A program made the translations under genes and the position numbers. Under the pieces are notes generated by a model. That model was not told the DNA's origin. It ran no database searches and saw only the letters and a program-made list of their open reading frames with translations. From Paracoccus marinus (GTDB lineage Bacteria; Pseudomonadota; Alphaproteobacteria; Rhodobacterales; Rhodobacteraceae), in assembly GCF_007018965.1 (NCBI RefSeq), contig NZ_VJYZ01000010.1:1-64000 (forward strand): a DNA stretch of 64,000 nucleotides. Direction: 5' to 3'. Positions 46,840 to 55,526 of this stretch are shown one piece after another; the first letter of the stretch is position 1; each line of letters begins with the position of its first letter.

Positions 46840-47606
46840 GCGCCGGTTCAACCCTGCAGGCCAGCCGCGTCGCGCTGCGCTATCCCGGCGCGGCGCAGCC
46901 GGTGCTGGCCGATTTCGACCTGGACCTTGCCCCGGGAGAGATCGTTTCCGTCCTCGGCCCCAGCGGCGTCGGCAAGTCCAGCCTGCTGCGGGTGCTGTCG
47001 GGGCTGCAGGCGCCCGACGCGGGCACCATCGCCGTCGATGGCGCGGCGCTCGACGGCGTTCACCCGCGCCTTGCCATCGCCTTCCAGAACCCGGCGCTGC
47101 TGCCCTGGCTCGACCTTGAAGGCAACGTGGCCTTCGGGCTCGACTTCAAGCGCCAGCCGCAGCTGTCGCGCGCCGAACGGCAGGCGCGCGTGGACCGCGC
47201 CATCGCCGAGGTCGGCCTGACCCACGCCCGCCATCTGCGCCCCGCCGCGCTGTCGGGCGGGATGGCGCAGCGGGCGGCGCTGGCGCGCTGCCTTGCCCGC
47301 CAGCCGCAGGTGCTGCTGCTCGACGAACCCTTCGGCGCGCTGGACGAGGTGACGCGCGCCGACATGCAGGCGCTGCTGGTCCAGATCGTCGCCGACTATC
47401 GCAGCGCCGCGGTGCTGGTCACCCATGACATCGACGAGGCGCTGCTGGTCTCGGACCGGATCCTGCTGCTGGGCGGCGCCCCTGCCCGGACCATCGGCGA
47501 ATGGCGCATCGACCTGCCCCGCCCGCGCGAGGACTTCGTGGCCGAGCTGGGCCGGATCCGCATCGAGATCGTCGGCACGCTTCGCCGCGCCACCCGACCC
47601 CACTGA
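46836..47606 (+). CDS. ABC importer ATPase (SsuB/TauB-like)
   Basis: A 256-residue ATPase: Walker A GPSGVGKSSLL, Q-loop AFQNPALLPWLD, signature LSGGMAQRAALARCLA, Walker B LLLDEPFGALDE, and His switch VTHDIDEAL. The PALLPW sequence after the Q-loop is typical of the nitrate/sulfonate/taurine family. It is followed by the binding protein and permease genes. Confidence 0.93.
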   Translation: MSAGSTLQASRVALRYPGAAQPVLADFDLDLAPGEIVSVLGPSGVGKSSLLRVLSGLQAPDAGTIAVDGAALDGVHPRLAIAFQNPALLPWLDLEGNVAFGLDFKRQPQLSRAERQARVDRAIAEVGLTHARHLRPAALSGGMAQRAALARCLARQPQVLLLDEPFGALDEVTRADMQALLVQIVADYRSAAVLVTHDIDEALLVSDRILLLGGAPARTIGEWRIDLPRPREDFVAELGRIRIEIVGTLRRATRPH

Positions 47607-47615
47607 GGAACATCC

Positions 47616-48806
47616 ATGCCGACCGAGGACTCGCTTTTCTCCCGCCGCGACATCATCCGCCTGTCGGCGCTGCTGACGGCGACGGGCGCGCTGCCGTTCC
47701 TGAACGCCCGCGCCGCGCGCGCGCAGGACCCCGACGAGCCGGTCAGGATCGGCTATCTGCCGATCACCGACGCCACGCCGCTTCTGGTCGCCCACGGCAA
47801 GGGCATGTTCGAGGCCGAGGGCCTGCGGGTCGAAAAGCCGGTCCTTTTCCGCGGCTGGTCGCAGATCGTCGAGGCGTTCCTTGCCGGACAGGTCAACGTC
47901 GTCCACCTGCTGTCCCCGATCACCGTGTGGGCGCGCTACAACGGCAACACCCCCGCCAAGGTGGTGGCCTGGAACCACACCAGCGGCTCGGGCCTGACGG
48001 TGGCCAACGACATCGGCGGCGTGGCCGACCTTGGCGGCAAGAGCGTGGCGATCCCCTACTGGTATTCGATCCACAACGTCGTGCTGCAGAAGCTTCTGCG
48101 CGAGAACGGGCTGAAGATCGCGGCCGGCAACGCCAAGCCGGCGGCCGACGAGGTCGCGCTGGTGCTGATGTCGCCCGCCGACATGGTGCCCGCGCTGGCC
48201 GCGGGCCAGATCGCGGGCTATATCGTGGCCGAGCCGTTCAACGCCGCCGCCGAGGTCAACCGCGTCGGCAAGGTGCTGCGCTTCACCGGCGACGTGTGGA
48301 AGGACCACGCCTGCTGCGTGGTGTTCATGCATGAGCAGGACCTGACCGGGCGTCCCGAGTGGTCGCAGAAGGTCGTCAACGCGATGGTCAAGGCGCAGCT
48401 CTGGACGCGCGACAACCGGGCCGAGACGGCCAGGCTTCTCTCTGCCGCCGACCCGCAGAAATACACGCCGCACAGCCCCGAGATCCTGTCGCGCGTGCTG
48501 ACCCCTTCCGACACCGACCACGCGCAATACGTGGCCTCTGGCGCGATCCGCCACCCGGAATGGCTGAGCCAGCGCATCGACTTCCAGCCCTATCCCTACC
48601 CCAGCTACACCGAGGAGCTGGTGCGCCAACTCAAGGAAACCCAGGTGGCAGGCGAGCGCGACTTTCTCGACGCGCTCGATCCGGCCTTCGTGGCCGGCGA
48701 TCTCGTGGACGACAGCTTCGTCAGGCGCGCGCTGGAACAGATGGGCGGCCTTCCCGCCTTTGGCCTGCCCGACGGCTGGACCCGGCAAGAGGTCATTCAG
48801 GCGTGA
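47616..48806 (+). CDS. ABC importer substrate-binding protein (nitrate/sulfonate/taurine type)
   Basis: A 396-residue protein with a twin-arginine-like signal (SRRDIIRLSALLTATGALPF, cut near ARA). The mature start VRIGYLPITDATPLLVAHGK is the hallmark of NrtA/SsuA-like binding proteins. FRGWSQIVEAFLAGQVNVVHL and VAIPYWYSIHNVVLQ line the ligand cleft. The ligand is not predictable from sequence alone. Confidence 0.9.
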   Translation: MPTEDSLFSRRDIIRLSALLTATGALPFLNARAARAQDPDEPVRIGYLPITDATPLLVAHGKGMFEAEGLRVEKPVLFRGWSQIVEAFLAGQVNVVHLLSPITVWARYNGNTPAKVVAWNHTSGSGLTVANDIGGVADLGGKSVAIPYWYSIHNVVLQKLLRENGLKIAAGNAKPAADEVALVLMSPADMVPALAAGQIAGYIVAEPFNAAAEVNRVGKVLRFTGDVWKDHACCVVFMHEQDLTGRPEWSQKVVNAMVKAQLWTRDNRAETARLLSAADPQKYTPHSPEILSRVLTPSDTDHAQYVASGAIRHPEWLSQRIDFQPYPYPSYTEELVRQLKETQVAGERDFLDALDPAFVAGDLVDDSFVRRALEQMGGLPAFGLPDGWTRQEVIQA

Positions 48807-49618
48807 GCGTCGCGGACCAGGGCCGCGCCCCGGCAAGGATGCGCGTCGTGACGCCCGGGTTTGGCGGGCGGCTGGCCCATGCGGGGCTGGGGCTTGCGGG
48901 CCTGGCGCTGCTGCTCGCGCTCTGGTGGGCGGCGACGGACCTGCTGGCGGCCGAGGGCAGCTTTGCCCGCCGCTTTTCGCCGGGCGACGCGCTGCCGGCG
49001 CTGGCGGCGCTGGTGACCGGCCCCGATCTCTGGACGCATGTCGCGGTCAGCCTCAAGCGGGTGCTGGTGGGCCTTGGACTTGCGCTGCTGGCGGGCGTGC
49101 CGCTGGGCCTGCTGATCGGCGCCTCGCGGCTGGCCGAGGCGGCGGCAACCCCGGCCTTCCAGTTCCTGCGGATGATCTCGCCGCTGTCATGGATGCCGAT
49201 CGCGGTGCTGGTGTTCGGCGTGGGCGATGCGCCGATCTATTTCCTGCTGGCCTTCGCCGCCGTCTGGCCGATCGTGCTGAACACCGCCGCGGGCGTGCGG
49301 CAGCTGAACCCGCACTGGCTGCTTCTGTCGAAGAGCCTTGCGGCGACCGGGTGGGAAACGCTGACTCGCGTCATCCTGCCGGGCATCCTGGGCCATGTCC
49401 TCACCGGCCTGCGGCTGGCCATCGGCATCTCGTGGATCGTGCTGGTCCCGTGCGAGATGCTGGGCGTGCAGGCGGGCCTGGGATACTTCATCCTCGATAC
49501 CCGCGACCGGCTGGCCTATGAGCAGCTGATGGCGGTGATCCTCGTGATCGGCGTGATCGGCTATCTGCTGGACACCGGCGCCCGCGCGGTGATCCACCGC
49601 TTCGCCCCGGGAAGCTGA
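48803..49618 (+). CDS. ABC importer permease (SsuC/TauC-like)
   Basis: A 271-residue permease with six helices. The GTG start overlaps the previous stop (GTGA). The family motif SPLSWMPIAVLVFGVGDAP and the EAA-type loop SKSLAATGWETLTRVILPGIL contact the ATPase. The C-terminal helix is followed by VIHRFAPGS. It is the last gene of the operon. Confidence 0.92.
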   Translation: MSVADQGRAPARMRVVTPGFGGRLAHAGLGLAGLALLLALWWAATDLLAAEGSFARRFSPGDALPALAALVTGPDLWTHVAVSLKRVLVGLGLALLAGVPLGLLIGASRLAEAAATPAFQFLRMISPLSWMPIAVLVFGVGDAPIYFLLAFAAVWPIVLNTAAGVRQLNPHWLLLSKSLAATGWETLTRVILPGILGHVLTGLRLAIGISWIVLVPCEMLGVQAGLGYFILDTRDRLAYEQLMAVILVIGVIGYLLDTGARAVIHRFAPGS

Positions 49619-49840
49619 GGCGAGGTCACCGGAACGCTGGCCGTTCCCGATGAGCGGTGAAGGTCGACGTTCACATTAGGGCTCTGCGACCGACACGGCA
49701 TCCCGACTGCCGTGCGCCGAGACGGCCGAAACCCCGCGCCTGAATCCCCGCGCATGAATCCCCACGCCTGAATCATTGTCGCGCTGCCGTGATCGTGGCA
49801 GCGTATCGGCAAGGTGCAGGTCCGCAGCCGGGGTCGTCCG

Positions 49841-52800
49841 ATGCCAAGCCGTTTCGTCTTCGTCCGTGCCGCCGCCTTCCGCCGCCTTCTCGTTCATGCA
49901 TCCGCCGCGGCGGCGCTGGCGCTTCTGCCCGAGCTCGGCCTTGCCCAGACCGCGCTGCCCGAACGGCGGGTGGTCATGCAGGCCGACACCGATCTGCCCG
50001 GCGGTGACCTGCAGCCGGTGTTCGAGACCTCGCAGGAAGCCTGCGTGCAGCTGTGCCTGGCCGATGCGGCCTGCGCGGCGCTGACCTACAACGCCCGCGC
50101 CCGCGCCTGCTTTCCGAAATCGGCGGCCGGATCACCCGCCCCCTTCGCGGGCGCGCTGTCGGGCGTCGTCAGCGCCGTCGATCCGGCGGCCGAGGGGCGC
50201 GCGGCCGCGCGGCTGGCCGATGCCGGGCGCTGGCTGTCCGACGACGACCGCCGCGCCGCGCGCGACCAGGCGCAGGCGCTGGGCACGCTGTATCCTGGCA
50301 CGGGTGAGGCTGTGGACCTGCTGCGCCAGTCGGCCGCCGACGCGAGCCTTGCGGGCGACCAGACCGGGCGGGTGCGCTGGCTCGGCACCGCGACCGCCGC
50401 GACGGACGGGGCCGACGACTGGCTCGCCCTTGCCGCCGCGATGCGCGACGCGGCCTATGCCGCCGACAATGACCGCGAGACGCTGGCGTCCGCGCTGAAC
50501 GCCGCGACCAACGCGTGGCTTCGCGATCCCGGCGACGGGACCGCCGCGCTGAAACTGTGGACCGAATTGTCCGAGCGGCTGGACCGTGGTCCCGACGGGC
50601 TTGCCGCGCTGCGCCAGGCCGCGCAGGCGGGTGGCGGCGGCGACGCCGAACTCGCCACGCTGATCGAAGGGTTCCAGGAACGCCACGGCTTTCGCGTCAG
50701 CGACAGCCGCGTCGAGTCCGACGCCGCCGACCCGCGCGCCTGCGTCGTCTTTTCCGACGCGCTGGCAGACACCGCCGACTACCGCCCCTTCGTCGCGCTG
50801 CCCGACCCGGCGATGGCGGTCGAGGCGCAGGGCAGCGAGCTGTGCGTCACCGGTCTGACCCGCGGGCAGGCACTCCGGCTGACCCTGCGGCCGGGCCTGC
50901 CGTCGCAGGACGGCGAGGTGCTGGCGCGCGCGGTGGACCTGTCGCTTTACGTCCGCGACCGCAATCCGCAGGCCCGCTTCGGCGGCCGCGCGTATCTGCT
51001 GCCCGCCGCGGGCGATCAGGGCCTGACCCTGCGGACCGTGAACGCGGACGGCGTCGATCTGACCCTTTACCGCATGTCCGACCGCAACCTCGTCCGGGCG
51101 CTGGCGGACCAGATCTTCGCCACCCCGCTGGACGACTGGAAGGCCGGGACCTTCACCTCGGACATGGGGCAGGAGGTGTGGCGGGGCCACGCCGACGTCG
51201 CGCCCGCGCCCGGCGGCGGCGCCCATCCGGTCAACGCCGAGGTGGCGACGCGGCTCGACCTGCGGAAGGCGGCGGGGCCGCTCAGTCCGGGCATCTATGC
51301 GCTGACGGCGGCGGTGCCGGGCCAGTCGCCCGATCGCAGCCCGCCCGCGACCCAGTGGTTCATGATCTCGGACCTCGGGCTTGCGAGCTATGCGGGCAGC
51401 GACGGGATGACGGTCGTGGTGCGCGGCCTGTCGGATGCGGGCCCCCGCGCCGGGGTGACGGTGCAGCTGCTGTCGCGCGGGAACGCGGTGCTGGGCACGG
51501 CGCGGACCGACGACCAGGGGATCGCCCGCTTCGACGCGGGGCTGGTGCGCGGCACCGGCTCGGCCGAGCCGGCGGTGGTGACGGCGCTGGTGCAGGGCGG
51601 CGGCGATGCGGGAACCGGCGCGCCGACCGACATGGCCTTCATGTCGCTGCTGGACCCCGAGTTCGACCTGTCGGACCGGGGGGTCGAGGGCGCGCCGCCC
51701 GCGCCCCCCATCGACGTGTTCGTGGCGACCGACCGCGGCGCCTATCGCGCGGGCGAGGTCGCGCACGCCACCGTCATGACCCGCGACGAGCGCGCGCAGG
51801 CGATCGACGGCCTGCCGCTGACCGCCGTGGTGACCCGCCCCGACGGGGTCGAACACGCGCGGCTGATGCCCGCGCCCGCCGGTGCCGGGGGCTATGTCCT
51901 TGACGTGCCGATCCCCGACACCGCCCCGCGCGGCGTCTGGCGCATCGACTTCCGGGTCGAGGAAAGCGGCCCCGCGCTCGCCTCTACAGACGTGCTGGTC
52001 GAGGATTTCCGGCCCGAGCGGATCGCCTTCGACCTTGCCCTGCCCGACGCGCCCCTGCCCGCGGGCCAGCCGGTCGAGGCCGACATCGCCGCCCGCTGGC
52101 TGTTCGGGGCGCCCGCCGCCGACCTGCCGGTCGAGGGCGAGCTGCGGCTGACCCCGGCGCGCGCGCTGCCCGGGTTCGACGGCTTCCAGTTCGGCCGCCA
52201 CGACGACGACGCCTCGCCCGAGATCGTGGCGATGCCGTCCGGGACGACCGACGCCGAGGGCCGCTTTGCCGCCCGGATCGACCTGCCGCCCGCGCTGGCG
52301 CAGGCGACGCAGCCGTTCGATGCGCGCCTGACGCTGACCGTGCGCGAAGGCGCGGGCCGCCCCGTCGAACGGGCCGACCAGCGGCTGGTCGTGCCCGCCC
52401 GCGGCGCGCTGGGGATCCGCCCCACCTTCGACGCGGTGGTGGCCGAGGGGGCGGAGGCCGCGTTCCGGGTGGTCGCGCTGAACCCCGACCTGACCTTGCG
52501 CGCGGGCCCGGCCGAATGGGTGCTGAACCGGGTCGAGACCGACTATCAATGGTATGCCGTCGGCGGCGACTGGAGCTATGAGCCCGTCACCCGCCGCACG
52601 CGCGCGGCGAACGGCACGCTCGACCTGACCGCCGCCGGTCCGGCCGCCCTGTCGGTGCCGGTGGACTGGGGCGGCTACGAGCTGGTCGTGACCGGCGCCG
52701 ACGGCGTCGCGTCCTCGGTCGCGTTCGAGGCGGGCTGGGGGGCGGCCGGCGCGGGGTCCGACACCCCCGACCGGCTGCAGGTCACGCTGGACAAGCCCGC

Positions 52801-55498
52801 CTACCGCTCGGGCGACACCGCGCGCGCCACGCTGGACGCGGCGGCCGACGGGGTGGCGGTCGTGTCGGTGCTGTCGAACCGGGTGATCGACCTGCGGGTC
52901 GTGCCGGTGACGGCGGGCCGCAACACCGTGGACCTGCCGGTGACCGAGGCATGGGGCGCCAGCGCCTATGTCGCCGTCAGCGCCATCCGCCCCCTCGCCC
53001 CCGGCACGGCCAAGGCGCCCGGCACGGACGGCGGGTCGGACGGCACGACCGTCTCCGCCCACGCACCGATCCGTGCGCTGGGGATCGCGCCCGCGCCGGT
53101 CGATCCGGCCGACCGCGCGATCCGCGCCACCTTGACCGCCCCGGCCGAGGTCGATCCGCGCGGCGAGGTGCAGGTCGCGCTCGCCGTCGAGGGCGCGGCC
53201 CCGGGGCAGACCGTGCAGGCGACGATCTGGGCGGTGGACCAAGGCATCCTGAACCTGACCGGCTACGCGCCGCCGTCCGCGACCGGGCACTACTTCGGCC
53301 AGCGCAGGCTTGGGGTCGCGCTGCGCGATGTCTATGGCCGGCTGATCCTGCCCGGCGGGGCCGCCGATGGCGCGATCCGGTCGGGGGGCGACGCGGGGTC
53401 CATGCAGACGCAGGCGCCGCCGCCCACGGAAAAGCTGATGGCGTGGTTCTCGGGCCCGGTGACGCTGGACGAAACCGGCCGCGCGACCGTGTCGGTGCCG
53501 CTTCCCGACTTCAACGGCGAGGTGCGGGTCATGGCGCTGGCCTGGACCGACCGCGCGGTCGGGCAGACCGACACCACGATCCTCGTGCGCGATCCGGTTG
53601 TGATGACGGTTACCGCGCCCGCCTTTCTGTCGCCGGGCGACCGCGCGCAGGCGCAGGTGTCGCTGACCCACGTCTTGGGCCCCGCGGGCGATGTCGGGCT
53701 GGCGGTCGAGGATATCGCGGCTGCCGATCCGGCCGCCGGTCCGACGCTTTCGGGGGATGCCGTGACGATCGCCACGACCCTTGCGGACAGTGTCGCGCTG
53801 GCCGAGCGGCAGGCCACCACCCTGCCGCTGACGCTCGCCGCGCCGGACGCCGAGGGGCTGGCGCGGCTGCGCGTGTCGGCGCGGCTGCCCGACGGGCGGA
53901 CGGTGACCAAGGACCTGTCGATCCCGGTCCAGCGGCAGGACGCGGCGGTGAGCCGCCGGATGAAGGTCACGGTCGCGCCCGGCACCGAGCAGACGGTGGA
54001 CCTGTCGCCCCTGGGCGCGTTCCGCCCTGGCACCGGCCGCATCACCCTGACCAGCGGCGCATTCGCGCGGCTCGACGTGCCCGGCGCGCTGGCGCGGCTT
54101 GCCGCCTACCCCTACGGCTGCAGCGAACAGCTGTCGTCGCGGATCCTGCCGCAGCTTTACGCCGCGGCCCTGATGCCCGAAGGCGTGCCCGCACCGGCCC
54201 CCGCAGGCGATCCCGCCGTCGCGACGCTGCCGGTGGACAAGGCCATCGCGCAGATCCTGACCCGGCAGACTTCGGACGGCAGTTTCGGCCTGTGGTCGGC
54301 CGAAGGCGGTGACCGCTGGCTCAACGCCTATGTCACCGACGTGCTGTCGCGAGCGCGGGCGGCCGGGCGGGCGGTGCCCGACGCTGCCTTTGCGGCGGCG
54401 CTGCGGTCGCTGCAGAACGGCCTGAACGCCGCCGCCGAGCCGCAGTTCGCCGAGCCGATGGAAAACGCGGCCACGGCCTATGCGGCCTATGTGCTGGCGC
54501 GCGAGCATGCCGCCGTCATCAGCGACCTGCGCTATTACGTCGATACCGGGGCCGAGGGGTTTGCGACCCCCCTTGCCGCGGCCCAGCTGGGCGCGGCGCT
54601 GGCGGCCTATGGCGATCAGGCGCGGGCGGACGTGATGTTCCGCCGCGCGGGCGCGCTGTCGCAGCAGGCGGCCGATCCGCAGGACCTGTTCCGGGCCGAC
54701 TACGGCACGCTTCTGCGCGATCGCGCCGGGGTGGTGGCGCTGGCGGCCGAGGCGGGCAGCCGCGCGGTTGACCTTGACGCGCTCGCCGTGGGGATCGCCG
54801 CGCAGGTCGATGCCGCGGCGCAAGCGGGCGCGCCGCTGTCCACGCAGGAGGCGGGGTGGATCGTGCTGGCGGCGCAGGCGCTGTCGCAGGGGCCGGATGC
54901 CGGGGGCGGGCTGATGCTGTCGGGCGCGCCCCTGACCGGCGCGGTCCACGACGTGGGCGACGCGGGCGCTCTGCCGCCGGTCGTCCTGGGCAACACCGGG
55001 TCCGCGCCGGTCGAGGTGACGCTGGGCACGACCGCCGTGCCGGTCGATCCGCCGGCGGCGGGCGGCACCGCCTTTGCGATCTCGCGCCGCTACCACGACG
55101 AGGCGGGCGCGCTGGTCGATCCGGCGCTGGTGCCGCTGGGCACAAGGCTCGTCGCCGTGATCGAGGTGCAGCCGCTCGCGCAGGCGGACGGGCGGCTTCT
55201 GATCTCGGACCCGCTGCCGGCGGGGTTCGAGATCGACAACCCGAACCTTCTATCGCAGGGCGAGGTCGAGGGGCTGGACTGGCTGGGCGACACCTCGGAC
55301 ACCGATATGGCCGAGTTCCGGCAGGACCGCTTTGCGGCCGGCGTGACGCTGTATGGGACCGATCCGATCCGGCTGGCCTATCGCCTGCGCGCCGTCACGC
55401 CGGGATCGTTCGCCCACCCCGCCGCCACGGTCGAGGACATGTACCGCCCCGAACGACGCGCCTGGACCGACAGTGGCACGACGGTCGTCGCCCCCTGA
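49841..55498 (+). CDS. bacterial alpha-2-macroglobulin (YfhM-like), with PAN-type N-terminal domain
   Basis: An 1885-residue periplasmic protease trap. The signal peptide (about residues 10-35, HASAAAALALLPELGLAQ) lacks an obvious lipobox. A small PAN/Apple-like domain at ~45-105 has paired cysteines (ACVQLCLADAACAALTY). MG and A2M domains follow. The thioester is in YPYGCSEQLSSRIL, with C1427 and Q1430. The bait region would be near residues 820-1180. It is paired with pbpC downstream, the standard arrangement, thought to guard the cell when the envelope is breached. Confidence 0.92.
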   Translation: MPSRFVFVRAAAFRRLLVHASAAAALALLPELGLAQTALPERRVVMQADTDLPGGDLQPVFETSQEACVQLCLADAACAALTYNARARACFPKSAAGSPAPFAGALSGVVSAVDPAAEGRAAARLADAGRWLSDDDRRAARDQAQALGTLYPGTGEAVDLLRQSAADASLAGDQTGRVRWLGTATAATDGADDWLALAAAMRDAAYAADNDRETLASALNAATNAWLRDPGDGTAALKLWTELSERLDRGPDGLAALRQAAQAGGGGDAELATLIEGFQERHGFRVSDSRVESDAADPRACVVFSDALADTADYRPFVALPDPAMAVEAQGSELCVTGLTRGQALRLTLRPGLPSQDGEVLARAVDLSLYVRDRNPQARFGGRAYLLPAAGDQGLTLRTVNADGVDLTLYRMSDRNLVRALADQIFATPLDDWKAGTFTSDMGQEVWRGHADVAPAPGGGAHPVNAEVATRLDLRKAAGPLSPGIYALTAAVPGQSPDRSPPATQWFMISDLGLASYAGSDGMTVVVRGLSDAGPRAGVTVQLLSRGNAVLGTARTDDQGIARFDAGLVRGTGSAEPAVVTALVQGGGDAGTGAPTDMAFMSLLDPEFDLSDRGVEGAPPAPPIDVFVATDRGAYRAGEVAHATVMTRDERAQAIDGLPLTAVVTRPDGVEHARLMPAPAGAGGYVLDVPIPDTAPRGVWRIDFRVEESGPALASTDVLVEDFRPERIAFDLALPDAPLPAGQPVEADIAARWLFGAPAADLPVEGELRLTPARALPGFDGFQFGRHDDDASPEIVAMPSGTTDAEGRFAARIDLPPALAQATQPFDARLTLTVREGAGRPVERADQRLVVPARGALGIRPTFDAVVAEGAEAAFRVVALNPDLTLRAGPAEWVLNRVETDYQWYAVGGDWSYEPVTRRTRAANGTLDLTAAGPAALSVPVDWGGYELVVTGADGVASSVAFEAGWGAAGAGSDTPDRLQVTLDKPAYRSGDTARATLDAAADGVAVVSVLSNRVIDLRVVPVTAGRNTVDLPVTEAWGASAYVAVSAIRPLAPGTAKAPGTDGGSDGTTVSAHAPIRALGIAPAPVDPADRAIRATLTAPAEVDPRGEVQVALAVEGAAPGQTVQATIWAVDQGILNLTGYAPPSATGHYFGQRRLGVALRDVYGRLILPGGAADGAIRSGGDAGSMQTQAPPPTEKLMAWFSGPVTLDETGRATVSVPLPDFNGEVRVMALAWTDRAVGQTDTTILVRDPVVMTVTAPAFLSPGDRAQAQVSLTHVLGPAGDVGLAVEDIAAADPAAGPTLSGDAVTIATTLADSVALAERQATTLPLTLAAPDAEGLARLRVSARLPDGRTVTKDLSIPVQRQDAAVSRRMKVTVAPGTEQTVDLSPLGAFRPGTGRITLTSGAFARLDVPGALARLAAYPYGCSEQLSSRILPQLYAAALMPEGVPAPAPAGDPAVATLPVDKAIAQILTRQTSDGSFGLWSAEGGDRWLNAYVTDVLSRARAAGRAVPDAAFAAALRSLQNGLNAAAEPQFAEPMENAATAYAAYVLAREHAAVISDLRYYVDTGAEGFATPLAAAQLGAALAAYGDQARADVMFRRAGALSQQAADPQDLFRADYGTLLRDRAGVVALAAEAGSRAVDLDALAVGIAAQVDAAAQAGAPLSTQEAGWIVLAAQALSQGPDAGGGLMLSGAPLTGAVHDVGDAGALPPVVLGNTGSAPVEVTLGTTAVPVDPPAAGGTAFAISRRYHDEAGALVDPALVPLGTRLVAVIEVQPLAQADGRLLISDPLPAGFEIDNPNLLSQGEVEGLDWLGDTSDTDMAEFRQDRFAAGVTLYGTDPIRLAYRLRAVTPGSFAHPAATVEDMYRPERRAWTDSGTTVVAP

Positions 55499-55526
55499 CC
55501 TGCCGGGCGGCGGCCCGTCCGGTCCG

